Of a stretch of 64,000 bases of DNA, positions 46,375-57,749 are shown one piece after another. Origin of the DNA: Volutella citrinella (taxonomy: Eukaryota > Ascomycota > Sordariomycetes > Hypocreales > Nectriaceae); NCBI GenBank assembly GCA_034401135.1, contig JAWZSP010000001.1, positions 2,170,001 through 2,234,000 of the forward strand, read 5' to 3'. The notes beneath the pieces are model-generated. The model had not been told where the DNA came from, ran no database searches, and saw only the letters and a program-made list of their open reading frames with translations. The position numbers and the translations under genes were made by a program. Position 1 is the first letter of the stretch, and the number at the start of each line of letters is the position of its first letter.

Positions 46375-48609
46375 TTACGCCAACTCATCTGCCATTTCAT
46401 CAATGTGCTGAGAAACAGAAACGCCGACCCGAATGGTGCCAAAAGGCTTCTTCTCTTTAATCTCGTCTTGTTGAACCGCAATGCTGTGTCCGGTGGCGAG
46501 GGAGAGGACGTGGAGGAAGGCTTGAGCAGCAACGTACTTGGGGTGGATGGCTGGGTCCGCGAGATCCTCAAAGTCGACCCAGCGGATGTCACTGGCATTC
46601 CGGCCCCTGGCGACCCCTTTGGTCTGCGCGGCCTCGGTCACATAGTGTAAGAAGTTGAGGCTTGACACATCACGACGGGCGACAGAGTTTTGTGTGCCGG
46701 GGCCTCCAAATTCTGAACCGATCTTCATCTCAAAGTCCACTCCATCATCGCTCAACGAAGCGTCCTGGGGGAACCCAGCAGAGCCATGGTGAGGATCGGG
46801 ATGATTATCGCTGTGGCGCTCGATTGGTCGGACAGCCGCGCCGCGTTGAAAGAGAGGGCTGGGTGCTGGGTGTGGTTTCCGGGCACTCCCAATGCCTTTG
46901 ACAGATGAACCAGGTGCCACGGAAGAGTGTCGGCTCCATGGAACGAGGGACGAAGGGTAGTAGTCCTCCAATGGCGGTGCTGCGCCCATTCCGATTTCTG
47001 GGACTGAATCGTCGCCAAACATGGCAACACCCGCATCTTCATCAACACCCCTGCCTCGCTCTGCCGCACCCTCAGTTTTTGAGCGAACTCTTCTGTAATC
47101 ACCACCTTCTTCCTGATCCTCGTCCTCGAAAGCTTCAGAGGAGCCGCGTCGTCTACTGGAGCGTATTTTCGTTTCTTCTGCGCTGGGAAATTGACCCTGC
47201 AGCTGGGCCTGGAGTGCGGCGCCAGCAAAGAGCTGGGCAAGGGGATGAACCTTTCCGGTTGGGCCGCTGGCAATTCTAACACCGGCAATACCGTTTTGGA
47301 AAACAAGAGCCTCAGCATTCTTTCGAGCCCGGGCTGCCGTTATGCCCCGTGGTCGCTTGCGGCTTTCCTCCATGCGCTCACGATAGGTTCGATTCCACTT
47401 AATGACTTCACTCATGGGGATGGAGTCTTCCCGATCGACCAAGATGGGAAGCTTTCGGGGTCGGGCTCTCTGGGCGGGAGCCGAAGCCTTTGTAGTTTCA
47501 GAGCTGAACTTGTAGGTTACTGGACCCAGCTTTCTGCCCTGCTTGATGGGTGGCTCCGCAGTTGGAGCTCCCTCGCCGAGGATTGCGCCATCATCTCCGA
47601 GTGGGACTACGGCAAACTCGTCGTCAATCTTGGATCCCTCGGCATTTGGTTCCCGAGACTGCTTCCCATCTGCCGCAAACCCGGGGAGGGGTGGCAGCTC
47701 AAGTTCAGGTTCAATGATGCCGACTAGGTTGCCGTCAGCATCAAAGTTGAGCCCAACAGATGGGAACATGTCAATTTCCTCTTCCCCGAAGGGATTGAAC
47801 TCCGTCATGGCGATCTGGGGATCGAGTGGCTTGGCGATTGGTGAATCTTGGCCCAGGTCAAGTGGGAGACGATAGGTGTCTCCCGAGTGGGAGGATCTGG
47901 GGAGATCAAAGTCGAGAATTGACGGGTTGTAACCGGATGAACGAGATCCCTGAGTAAAAGGCGTCATCTGGGATACGTTCTGCAGGGATGTTTGACTGGT
48001 TAAAATGACCAATTCTTTGTTGCTATTCAACAGGTCGAGTTTGGGCAGGCAGTTGAGGAGATCGAAGTTTGGGTCGTCCTCGAGTGTGATTTGATGCCGC
48101 CTATCGATATGAGCTATTAGTGATTGACTCGCACGCACGCACAGGCACATGGCACCTTCGAAGACTTACTTGGCCTTTCCTGCCTGGGGATCCGTCTCGT
48201 TTGTGTTCATGACTCGGTAGAAAGTCATCATGTCCGACTGTGTCCTTTCGGCATCTGTCAGGACATAGCGGCACTGCTGGGCGAACACGCGCGATACACC
48301 GTAGAGAAGATTTCCTTGGAGTCGGAGGGCTAGGGGGGCCCCTGGATCCAAGATCTTCTCACAGGCCTTGGGCACATTGACATCCTGGATGGCTTTCTTG
48401 GTCAACCTTCGGTTGTTGGTCTTGCCGACGGTGGCGACCAGCCTGATGCACATCAGCTTAGCACAAACGCAGAGCCTTGTCCACTTGGTTCGTACCAAAT
48501 AGTTGCAACCCCATATTGGGTGTTGCTGAGGACTGCGATGCCCAGTCAGTCCCGTCAGAAATACTACAGAGTCGTCTGCGGCAATCTTACTCTCATGGCT
48601 GTAGAACAT
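46375..48609 (-). CDS. rec8: Meiotic cohesin kleisin subunit Rec8
   Basis: Four exons: 48609-48591 (19 nt), 48532-48496 (37 nt), 48442-48170, 48100-46375; 684 residues. The N-terminal kleisin domain is diagnostic once the two micro-exons are joined: MFYSHEILSNTQYGVATIW, then KAIQDVNVPKACEKIL, PGAPLALRLQGNLLYGVSRV and QQCRYVLTDAE. The middle is acidic and Arg/Ser-rich, with several candidate Glu-x-x-Arg separase sites, not assignable by eye. The C-terminal winged-helix part (about 600-684) includes LNFLHYV, DFEDLADPAIHPKYVAAQAF and the end DEMADELA, which binds the SMC1 head. Rec8 holds sister chromatids during meiosis. Mitotic Rad21 is similar, but this N-terminus and overall length fit Rec8 better. 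The gene is intact, so meiotic capacity is likely kept. Confidence 0.88.
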
Positions 48610-50608
48610 CTCGGCCTCGGCGCTCTCGTATGAGCCTTGGTGTAATCAATGAGAAGGGATCGCAGAACCATACACGTCGATACCAGACCAGGGGCTTCAA
48701 GCCTGGCTGGTACTCTAGGATTTGGTTAACGTGATACTGTGAGGATGTTTGCAGGAGAATTGAAACGAGACGCCTGACGGTTGTGCGAATTTCACCTCCC
48801 CGAAATGGGTCATCCATCCGCGCCATTCGCGGGCAGGCCTGGCCTGGCAACTGGCAGCCAGCTGGCAGACGGGCGGCACCGGTTCCGGGCATCCAGTGAC
48901 AGCTGCTGCCCGAACAGGAAGGGGCTCATACAATGCCGGTAGACAGAAAACTGGTGTTATTCATTTTCTCATTATTCAGCTACTCATCTTAATCAGTCTA
49001 CGAGAGTGGGCAGCGTTACGAGGCCACACAAGTTTCCCACTCAATGCCATGCAGCTTCCTCTAGCTTCTTGAATTGTCACAGCTTCAAGCCCATAATGTT
49101 AGCCCTGGTATATCTGATAGACACCTCCTGGGCCTCGTTGTGAATCTCTCCGGGCTCCCTTTTGTTAGTAGCGAGGGAGCAGACATGCACGCGCGAGCTA
49201 ATCCACCACTCAGCGATTCTTCCTCTCACAGTGGCCGGCTGGCATCTCCAGTCTCATATTCATATACTGCTCCTTTGACCCAGCACAACCACCCTTACCG
49301 CGAAAGTTGCTATCAGGATGCCGCTTCACTGCACCGTTTCTGGGCTACCTGGATCACCCAAAGGCACAATGTGAGGGGGCCTCACTCTTCAAGAAAGCCA
49401 CTGTAAAGATGGTTACGTATGCACTGCGGTGGCGTGGCATGGTTGCATGATGTTGCTAGACAACCGCTGACGACTGCTCGCCATTCGAGAGCCACGCACC
49501 GCAAGCTGGTGATAGGTGTGAGCCTTATATCGTCGACAAGAAGACAATGCCCATTCAGGGCCATTGTGCACCTAAAAGGCGCCCCTCAATCCTCTCTCTA
49601 GTCATTCCAGTTGAGGTGGCGGGCAACAACTCTCGACACACAATAGAAGTGTGACAAGCAGCTCAGCAGATGCTACTAAGGTGAATTATCTCACTCGCCT
49701 CCGTCACCTTCGTTCGCTTGCGCAGAAGTGGAAATCCTACCACCGGGATCCCAACCTCGAAGGTTGGGACAACGACAAAGCGCCCAGGGAAAGGCTGCAC
49801 CTGCATTGGCCATGGCTAATTACAGCATCGTGAGACACCTACAGCTTCAGCCCACCCAGGCGCCGATCCGTGACAGGGTCTCATCTGATAATGAGATGAG
49901 CGCCATGGTTGTTTCAACGACAAACATTAGCCCGTTTGATCAGCGCTTTGTCATTGAATCGCAAATAAGACCCTGGTCCGAGTGTCCCGATGGCTTGGTT
50001 AACAAAGAGTCCGGCGAATCTGATTCGCCCGCAGACCTGTTGGTGGGACAGATCTTTTTCGTGATTCATCTGGATTTTAAAGTGTCAATTTCGCTAGTCG
50101 TAGCACTCAGTCCTTTGGGCCGGCAGGCGGCTAATTGCTTCATATTCACATCGGCTGACGATCACAGTGATCGACCAACCCTCCATGGAGTAGGATCGCG
50201 TTATTACGGGCTGTTCTTGACCGGCACCGCCACATGGACATGTAGGAACAAACGTTCAATCAGCCTCGCTTCATAGTGTAAGCATGTGTTGTGGCATGTC
50301 ATTTGGCCTATCTATGGCGCTCGCTGTGCTTGCACATACAACATGTCCTCCCTTCGCAATCGTACAACCCCATATATGCTGATAATACCACTGTCTTACA
50401 TTTTTCTTTTAAATAGTATTCACGGTTTGATTGTCAGGTTGTGGGCCCGGGAAAGTACCAGGACCACCTAGGAGGTGTTCATAATGATCTTGTTGTAGCC
50501 TAAAGACCTAATACACTACTAAGTCACGCCTCAAGGCGGGAGATGCTGAATATATACACGAACTGGAATCGATATCTACTGGCTATAAAGCCCAACCGCA
50601 AAGTTTCT
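48610..50608. other. 2-kb intergenic stretch
   Basis: Upstream of rec8 and downstream of the second ferric reductase. Frames at 49728-50276 and others are not protein-like. It contains a short inverted repeat at 49880-49900 whose loop includes ATCTGATAA. The stretch near 50340-50530 is AT-rich. Confidence 0.5.
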
Positions 50609-52465
50609 TCACCACGTGAATGACTCTTCGATGAAGTCCACCACGTTCTTGCCTTGAACGGTTCGGACTGCACCTCTCACGTCGTCGGCCAGGGCACCTG
50701 GGCCACACACTGTGACACACATAGCACCGACCTGCTCCTGGGTCTCCTTCTGCAGCAGCAGGGGAATGTTTGGCCGACCAGGAAACATGCGAACTGTAGA
50801 GCTTGCGCTGACGATGTCGCGAGGGTTTTGTGGTCGGGTCACGAATATTTGTATCCGAAGAACGTCTTTTCGGTTAGGGATGCGCAAGATTGTGTCCATG
50901 TATGGTCGAACCCATTCAAGGGACTCATACTCCCGGATGATCCAGACAAGAGTGATGCGGCGGGTGGCGACTGTGCCTTCGTTATATCCCTCGAGGAGAT
51001 GCCGGATATACGAAAGCTGGTGGGTAATGCCGGTAGAGCCAGCGACTAGGACAGCATGGCCGTACGAGTCCAGGCTGTGGTGCCCGGCATACGGACCTTC
51101 CATAGCTGCCTTGATGCGTACCGAGCGGCGGGACGTGGAGACCATGTTCCATAGTTTGCGCGTCATGCCGGTCTGCGCGCCGATGAGGAAAGAAACGGAT
51201 GTCATCATGCGAGCTTTGTCGGCAGAGTGGAGCGGCTCTTTTTCCAGTGTGGGCAGCGAGTCGTCTCGCGAGTGGTTGACCCAGGCAATGGAGAACGGGT
51301 GGTTTTCCCATGCATTTACACCACGGAATCGAAGGTAGGCATGAGTACCAGGCTCGATATCCATGTAGCGGGGAAGATGGAGTGTGACTCGAGTAACCTC
51401 TCCGGGCAAGGCCTCACAGACAGCATCAGTATAGCCTTTCGAAGACCAGTTGGCATAGACCAACCGGCACATCCGGGCAAACCGATCGGCAAACCAGATT
51501 GCCATAATTGCCATGATCCATGGAAGCTGAGGCAGTCCACCAGGGAGGTCTGACGAGGCACAGTGCACCCATGTGGCAATGAAAGTGACCCAAGCTAGGA
51601 TGATGTGGACGTTGAGGAAGGTTTCGTAGAAGGCATGTCGTAGAGGGGATACCGAAAGCAGAAGGAGCAGAACCATGGCAACAGTTCCAACGGCTCCTGA
51701 TCCCACAAACAACTTCTTCTGAATCTCGTCGATAATGCCCTGCCAGCCCAAGTCTGCAACACACACAATAGCCCAGGCAATGGTGTGTACAACAGTCTCA
51801 AGGACGACAATGCGGCCCATCCATCGATGGAGTAGGTTGTAAGTGTCAAAAGAAATCTTGAGAATGCCGATGAGCGGGTTATTGCGCCCGGCGAAGATGA
51901 TGAGAGGCACCATGTTGATCAAGGCAAGGGTCCCTGAACGGCCGCGCAACTCGGCACAGTAAGCCCAACGGTTGCCATCGAACTTGTCCAGATAGAACAT
52001 GTACACAAAGTTGCTTGAGAGGTAAAGCCCGAGAAGAATGAAGTGGAGGCGGGAGGGAAGAGTGCCCACGTTGATGGCTTTCGAAAGGCGGAACTCGCGG
52101 TTGTGGCGCTTATTCCAGAGAGGGGCATAGATGAGATGCTTCTTCAGACCTGGAAGCCAGCCCCACTGAGTGATTCTCCAGTAGCCCTGCTTTTCCCCAG
52201 AGACGGACATGGCCGAGACCAGACGCAGCCTGGCCCAGGCAATCTCCATGATGCGAATGGCTAGCACGACGAGGGCTACAATGCCCAAACTCCACCACAT
52301 GACATCTTTGAAGAGCATATTACGGTCTTGGTCGACGCCATTCAGGGTTCCGTGGAAGCCACTCGGCCCGCTGTTATCATCTTCACGGGTTTGTAGAGTG
52401 TGGTTGACTGTGTTGATATCAAGTCCGACGAGCCGGCGTCGGAGAAATTTTGAGGCGAGATCCAT
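50609..52465 (-). CDS. Ferric reductase-like flavocytochrome (FRE family), compact form
   Basis: Intronless, 618 residues from the ATG at 52465 (MDLASKFLRRRL). The open frame extends 39 codons upstream, but that part is not conserved in style. One N-terminal span (about 55-75) and a soluble linker precede the haem-binding transmembrane core, with LLHRWMGRIVVLETVVH (about 213-228) and FLNVHIILAWVTFIATWVH (about 285-300). The FAD-binding motif is HPFSIAW (about 390), the NAD-binding motif is GSTGITH (about 476), and the C-terminal motif is CGPGALADDVRGAV (about 588) with a terminal FIEESFTW. It is the usual length for fungal FRE proteins, unlike the other reductase in this window, and the two differ strongly in sequence, so they are not a recent tandem copy. 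Expected to reduce Fe(III) or Cu(II) using NADPH. A perfect CACGTG-centred palindrome lies 122 bp upstream of the start. Confidence 0.9.
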   Translation of the reverse strand: MDLASKFLRRRLVGLDINTVNHTLQTREDDNSGPSGFHGTLNGVDQDRNMLFKDVMWWSLGIVALVVLAIRIMEIAWARLRLVSAMSVSGEKQGYWRITQWGWLPGLKKHLIYAPLWNKRHNREFRLSKAINVGTLPSRLHFILLGLYLSSNFVYMFYLDKFDGNRWAYCAELRGRSGTLALINMVPLIIFAGRNNPLIGILKISFDTYNLLHRWMGRIVVLETVVHTIAWAIVCVADLGWQGIIDEIQKKLFVGSGAVGTVAMVLLLLLSVSPLRHAFYETFLNVHIILAWVTFIATWVHCASSDLPGGLPQLPWIMAIMAIWFADRFARMCRLVYANWSSKGYTDAVCEALPGEVTRVTLHLPRYMDIEPGTHAYLRFRGVNAWENHPFSIAWVNHSRDDSLPTLEKEPLHSADKARMMTSVSFLIGAQTGMTRKLWNMVSTSRRSVRIKAAMEGPYAGHHSLDSYGHAVLVAGSTGITHQLSYIRHLLEGYNEGTVATRRITLVWIIREYESLEWVRPYMDTILRIPNRKDVLRIQIFVTRPQNPRDIVSASSTVRMFPGRPNIPLLLQKETQEQVGAMCVTVCGPGALADDVRGAVRTVQGKNVVDFIEESFTW

Positions 52466-55356
52466 GGTGAGGGTATAAACGGAGACAAATCTATGAAGGA
52501 TCGGGTAGTCGCAGTGTTGTCGACTAGGTTGCAAATAAAGAGTGAATAAACACAGTCGTCGCCAGGCGTATGTGTGAATCAAAAACCGAGCACGTGCTCG
52601 CGTTCAAATTGTAGAAGAAATCAGTGTTTGGCTGCGCAGTGATCCTCCACTTGTGTTCAGTGTAGGCTCAGCGCATCATTTGTCGGGCGTTTGGGACCTC
52701 TGTAGCGCTAAACGTACGGGGTGGACAAGGCTGCTCCCGTGAACAATGGAATATGGCGTAGAGGTAGGCTTTGTTGGCGCCAACGATATGAAAGACCAAC
52801 AAGACCTGAACACAAGGGCTTTCGTGTGGAATCTGCCTCCTCTCAGGGTCCAAGCAGAGACGGTTCGCCGGTTTGCAGAGACTGGTACAAAACTCAGTGT
52901 TGGGGCAACCGAGCTACTCCGGTGTGTCGGCGAGGTGCAGTCGATCAGATTGACGCAGGAAACCGTATCGGCGGAGGAATTGAGGCGTCGTTTGTCGCAA
53001 AACTGAAGGGTTGGGAGTTCCAAAGGGAGAGAGGGCAGAAACGTGGTGGTTTTGAATAAATCCGGAACACAGCGTAGGTGATGAGCAAACAACGAAGGGT
53101 AGCAGTCGCGGTTCTGTCAGCTGGCTGGCAGGTGACAATGTAAGGCGACGGCTGGAACGGTCCCGACCAAGTGGCAGGGAAAGAATAGGACGAATGAGTG
53201 GGGGAATGGCCTCGAATGGATGCCAACCAGCCCCGGACAGAAATGTCTCGATGAGAGGAAAAAGAAGGGCTGAGACGCAAGAAACGAGGGAGGAGCGAGG
53301 TGAGAGCGTGGCGAGGAAAGTGGTGATGATATGTAGACCAGCCTGCTAGCAAGAACTGGCGGCCGCGAGTCCAACGGGGCGGGCGGGTGAGCAGTAGCGA
53401 ACGGCCAGGGGCGCCGCCACTGCCTCCAAGTAGGTACCTTATCCAGTCCTGGCGGGGGGCGGTCTACCTGTCTGGCCCCTCTGGCGCAAGGGCGTTCCGC
53501 GCTACAAGGCGCCTCCCAGGGAGTCAACAACCTGTCAATGCCCTCAGGCGCAGCAGTGCCTGCTCCATTTGGCAATTAGCAAGGCGGGCTGGTGGGGGTG
53601 CTCCATACATGTGGCGCCCCTGCGAATGTCCCTCCCCTGCATCGACGCCTCTGTTCGCACAGCGGCACCAACCACCAAGTGCATAGGATCGTGCTCCAGC
53701 GAATCAATGCCCGTGCTTTCCTGCCACCAGGGATGCCGTGCGCCAGCTGTGTCGCTTGGCCTGCATTGCCCAGAGGCCAACAACAGGCCACTGTTTCCCG
53801 ATGCCAGTAGGACACGGCAGCTAGTCCAGCCTATGGGAAGACAGAGCCCACAACAAGATCTCACAAGCATGCCCTGCCGTTTCCAACGCAGCTGCTCAGT
53901 GGCCATCCAGCGGATTCTGAAACCCGCCACTCCCCGCAGCCTGGGTCAGGGGCCGCCAGAGCCTATCGATCCCTGGCAGAACATCTTGAGCTCGTTTTCC
54001 TCGCCTTTTCTCCCTCGCCAATCCGAGGAGGCTTGTCCAGGGGTCCAGGGGGCCCAATGCCGAGTTCTCCCAGTCAGCGGCCTCCAAATTCGCATCATCC
54101 GCCGTAAGCCTGGGCGTCTACCTGCCAGTCACCATCCCGCATACCAGCCGCTTGCAGACACGAGGACGGTCACGTCCGGCCTCACGCAGGAATCCAGCGT
54201 CGCTCAGGTTGCGAACGCAACACTGCCGAGAAAAGTCGTGCCATGTCTCTGGCTGACCACGTCCACGAGTCTTGACCCATGCCGCAATAGCTTTGTCCCG
54301 GTGGCCATCGCGTCCCCAATGGATCTGGCTCCTTCGGAGGCATGATCGTAAGACATTGCTTCCTACTAGGCGCGCACAAACATCAATGAACGCAAACCAT
54401 TGATCGATAGCATCGTCCGTCATCCCAGCCGGAGGGAACTCCCGGCTTCCCAGGCAATCGTTCGTATGACAGCCCCGGGAGGCGGACGACCCATGCACCC
54501 GCCTGCGAACTCCCCGTCGTCGTCATCTTAACTCGTGCTCTGGTTGATGGAAATGACATGCCACCCCCGTACCAAGACGGAATGTCTTTCAACCCCCGGA
54601 TGGGCTGATAAGAGCGGGTTTTCATCCCTCTCAGAGCGGCCAACATTGCGGCCCAGTTCAGAGAAACAGGATTGCAGCTCGGGTGACAAGCCGTTAGCTC
54701 GTCGCAGGTTAAATGCAGAGCCCCTTGGCAGTTAGTTTCCACCACTCCGGGGCCAGCAATATGGCCCAGAAACGGCAATACCATTGGCTAAGGCCTTAGA
54801 GATCGCAGCCACCCTGGTAGACAATGGGCACCAAACGATGACAAGTGGTGAAACAGTACCTCTGCGCCCGCCATCGTGCCTCTTTGTCTCAGTTTCAACT
54901 GATGTTCTATTTCGCCCACAACCTTGGTTTCCCTCGAATGATTCTTCCAATTTATTGCCTGGTTGCTGGTGGAGTTGCCCGACGACCCCGCGATGAAAGA
55001 CATGCCCGACGTGATTCTTCTCCAGTTGACGTCGACTGGTGACGAGTCTAAGAAATCGCCAATCTACGGTACTTGAAGCGAGATCTATAGTGAGGGAAAG
55101 AGGCGATCTGACGGGATATATGCGAGTCGTCTTGTGGGCTGATTCTAGGCCATGTGGGATGAGCTTTGTTTCCAGCACCAAGCATTCCTGCGCCACCACA
55201 GCCACCACAGCCACAAGCAGGTCCTGCCGAAGCGAGAAGCCTGAGGCAAGAACGTCGCAATGGCTCCGTCGCGGTTCCGAACAACGCCGTAAATTTCCCA
55301 GATCGGCTCACGAGCGGGTATAGAACATTCGTTGCAGAGTCATTGCGTCCGTCACA
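52466..55356. other. 2.9-kb intergenic stretch
   Basis: Promoter of the compact ferric reductase on the left and of mic19 on the right. Frames at 53569-54345 (+) and 54784-54383 (-) are long but have no protein-family character. No transposon ends or repeats are recognised. Confidence 0.5.
52587..52600. promoter_or_regulatory. Perfect 14-bp palindrome with CACGTG core
   Basis: CGAGCACGTGCTCG equals its own reverse complement. It is centred about 128 bp upstream of the compact ferric reductase start. CACGTG is the core recognised by bHLH factors. Function here is inferred only from position and symmetry. Confidence 0.5.
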
Positions 55357-55981
55357 ATGGGTGCTGGATCATCGAAGGCAACCGAGCATATCTGGAAGGC
55401 GTACGCTCCCTCCGAATCCTCAATGGCTCAATGGAAAGAAAACTCGACTGACATGATACCAAAAACAGCTCAGGCCCTAGTGGCATCTCCCAAGATCTTG
55501 TCGATTCGCTGCAGTCCAGCCAGGAGGTAATGCGGACCCAAATCCTCCCTATTCTAATGTCCAATGGACCAATGGGCTCTAACGCTATTTTCTTGTCTCG
55601 CAGACCGATGCCTCGCGCACCAAGATCGTAGAGCTCCAGATCCAGGCCCGCGTGGCCGAGGAGCTCAAGAGCCTCCAACAGCAGGAAGCCGAGGTCCTCA
55701 AACTAGCCCACGAAAAGCTGGCGGCCGCTTCCCACGATGCGGATGACAACAACCGAACCTCTCATACTGTGAGCAAGGAGGTCGAGGAGATGCGCCAAAA
55801 GCTGGAAGCCCGCAAGCAGGTGCGGCCTTTGCCCGAAGCCGTCGAGGGCGCCCGCAGCGAGATTATCCGATGCCTGCGAGAAAACGATCGACGACCCCTA
55901 GACTGCTGGCAGGAGGTGGAGAACTTCAAGGCGGAAGTAAAGAAGATGGAGAAGGGTTGGGTGGAGAAGGTCATCCAGTAA
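55357..55981 (+). CDS. mic19: MICOS complex subunit Mic19
   Basis: Three exons, 55357-55400, 55469-55526 and 55604-55981; 159 residues. The N-terminus MGAGSSKATEHIW matches the Mic19 family and offers Gly2 for N-myristoylation. A coiled-coil follows (about residues 42-70, VAEELKSLQQQEAEVLKL), a linker, then the CHCH-like end RCLRENDRRPLDCWQEV with two cysteines ten residues apart, which can form a disulfide in the intermembrane space. Mic19 helps join the Mic60 arm of MICOS at crista junctions of the mitochondrial inner membrane. It lacks a cleavable presequence, as expected. The introns are 68 and 77 nt; the second has a TCTAAC branch point. The gene is convergent with tyw3, with a 170-bp gap. 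Confidence 0.9.
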
Positions 55982-56151
55982 ATAGACGGGTGAGGTGCTG
56001 AGTTGTTCACTTGAAGCTGGAGAGTAGACCCATAGAGAGGAGGCAGGAGGTTCAAACGCGACGATTACAGCCGCGGGAGAGTGTACATTATGGCATCGGC
56101 GGCGGTAAAAGCTGCATACGCAAGGGCGTACAATGTACAGGAACTCAGAAC

Positions 56152-57173
56152 TCAGAGCCCCAATCCCATCTCCTGGTGACTGTCAACATCCGCGTCTCCT
56201 ATGTCGACCGTGGGCTCAACATGTAATTCTTTCGCGCCCTTCAATTCGGCCTTCCTTCTTAGGCCCTCCGCCCTCTTCCTTTCCCTCCGTGTGGCGGCAT
56301 CTTCCCATTCTTCCCCTTCTGCGTTCAGCCTTGGGGCTGGCGAAGCGACAGCCTGGCGGAATGCAGTCTGAAAACGGGCAATGCGTTTCGAATTCTCCGT
56401 GAAGCGCTCGTTAGCAATCTGCACGAGCGTATGTAGGTACTCTGGGGGAACTATGAGTTGGTTGTGTCCATCAATCTGCTGGCCAACGAGGGATTCAAAG
56501 GCAAGTCCCATGGTCCGCACCCCCACCATAGGCGTAGCAGCGTCATTGCCCTGAGGCAATAGGTTGAGGGCACCTGATTCCCGGAATCCGGCCTGGAGTG
56601 CGCAGCGCAAGACCAGCTGGGCGTGATCTGGGGAGGCCGTCAAGATGTGCAGGATCTACGCAAAGTCCTTAGCAGGTCGCGGTGCAAGTTTGGAGGAGCA
56701 AGTCTATCCCAAAGGACAATGGACTGGTGGCTTACCATGGCTTCGAATTTGAAATGAATGAGCCTCCGCTCCTTGCTTGAGGATGTGACTTCCGCTGGAG
56801 TGGCAGAGTCCTCAAGCCCCAACACAGATGCCCAGTTCTTATGCACATCTGCGGCATCTTGTGCCGGCTCATGCGAAACATATAACCATGTTCCGCCGGC
56901 TCCTTTGCCACCGACGCCAGCTATCTGGCTTCTCTCCTCATCCGAATCAGCCACTCGGCGACCCTCGAGGAACACGCTGGTCCGGCCAGCGCAGCTACTG
57001 GTCGTCACAAACCCGTCCGCACGGTTGATCTCATCAATGAGCTCGCGAATCCCCTCATCTACAGATCCCTTAGGGGAAGCATCTGTATAGTCCTCCCCAG
57101 GAGCCGCAAGCTGGTCAAGAATCCGCTGCTTCTTGTCAAGGAATGCTTGTGGGGAGGCAGCGGGCCTTTGCAT
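56152..57173 (-). CDS. tyw3: tRNA wybutosine-synthesising protein 3 (TYW3)
   Basis: Two exons, 57173-56736 and 56655-56152 (81-nt intron); 313 residues from MQRPAASPQAF. TYW3 features: FLDKKQRILDQL near the start, FVTTSSCAGRTSVFLEG (about 62-78, the SSCSGR-like signature), GGTWLYVSHEP, and, across the intron, HFKFEAM then ILHILTASPDHAQLVLRCALQAGFRESGALN. It methylates the N4 position of the wybutosine precursor at position 37 of tRNA-Phe, using S-adenosylmethionine. The C-terminal 60 residues are charged (Arg/Glu/Lys) and less conserved. I chose MQRP rather than the upstream in-frame ATG, since the conserved part begins right after it. Confidence 0.9.
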
Positions 57174-57749
57174 GGCTTGATAGGAGGTCACTGGTTGACG
57201 GAGAGTGATCACAAGGCAGAGAATTTTGGTGTGTAAGCACTCGAGATAGGACGTAAGAGTACTAACCTACAGCTACACCTCAGCCTGCTAAGGATGGAAG
57301 GTACCGCAGGATGGAGGGGCACCGGGTTCCGCCATTGGCAGGAGCACCATCACCAGTGCACCACCGCCCGCACTTTTTGGCTGGCGGGGTTTGCGCCCAC
57401 TTTGAGGCTCCCAGTCCCGTGATCGCTACTTTTGCCGGCCTCCGACGACACACCCTCACCTCAAGCTGCTCACGCCAACCGATTCATCAACGCACGGTGC
57501 CCTCGTTCACGGTTATTGCTTTTCATTCTGGGTCTATGCAGTCTATATGCTGCGGTGGCACGATTCTGCTCACCTCATCGCTTGCATCCGCTCATTGCTC
57601 AAACCAGGGCGACCCCAAGCAGGGACCCAAAACGCTTTCCGATTTCCCACCCAAACCCGCCGTATCGGCTGGTTCATTCCCGAACGCCTGAAATGCCAAT
57701 ATCATCACGTCATAACCATGCCCTCGACTCCCTACAGTACAAGCGTACA
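57174..57749. other. Intergenic stretch
   Basis: Upstream of tyw3 and downstream of the PAPS reductase. Plus-strand frames here (57311-57858) lack protein features. Confidence 0.5.

Noticed and set aside
49880..49900. ATCTGATAA inside a short inverted repeat, matching the SreA/Urbs1 iron-repressor consensus
   Set aside because: It lies downstream of the 3' end of the compact ferric reductase, not in its promoter, and over 1.2 kb upstream of rec8. A single GATA match of this length is expected by chance.
37500..52465. An iron-uptake gene cluster around the two ferric reductases
   Set aside because: The genes between them (exosome, Rab escort, meiotic cohesin) are unrelated to iron, and no siderophore, permease or multicopper oxidase gene is present.
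53569..54345. Plus-strand frame of 258 codons
   Set aside because: Irregular composition with many Cys, Pro and Ser; overlaps open frames on other strands. No domain and no transcription signals.
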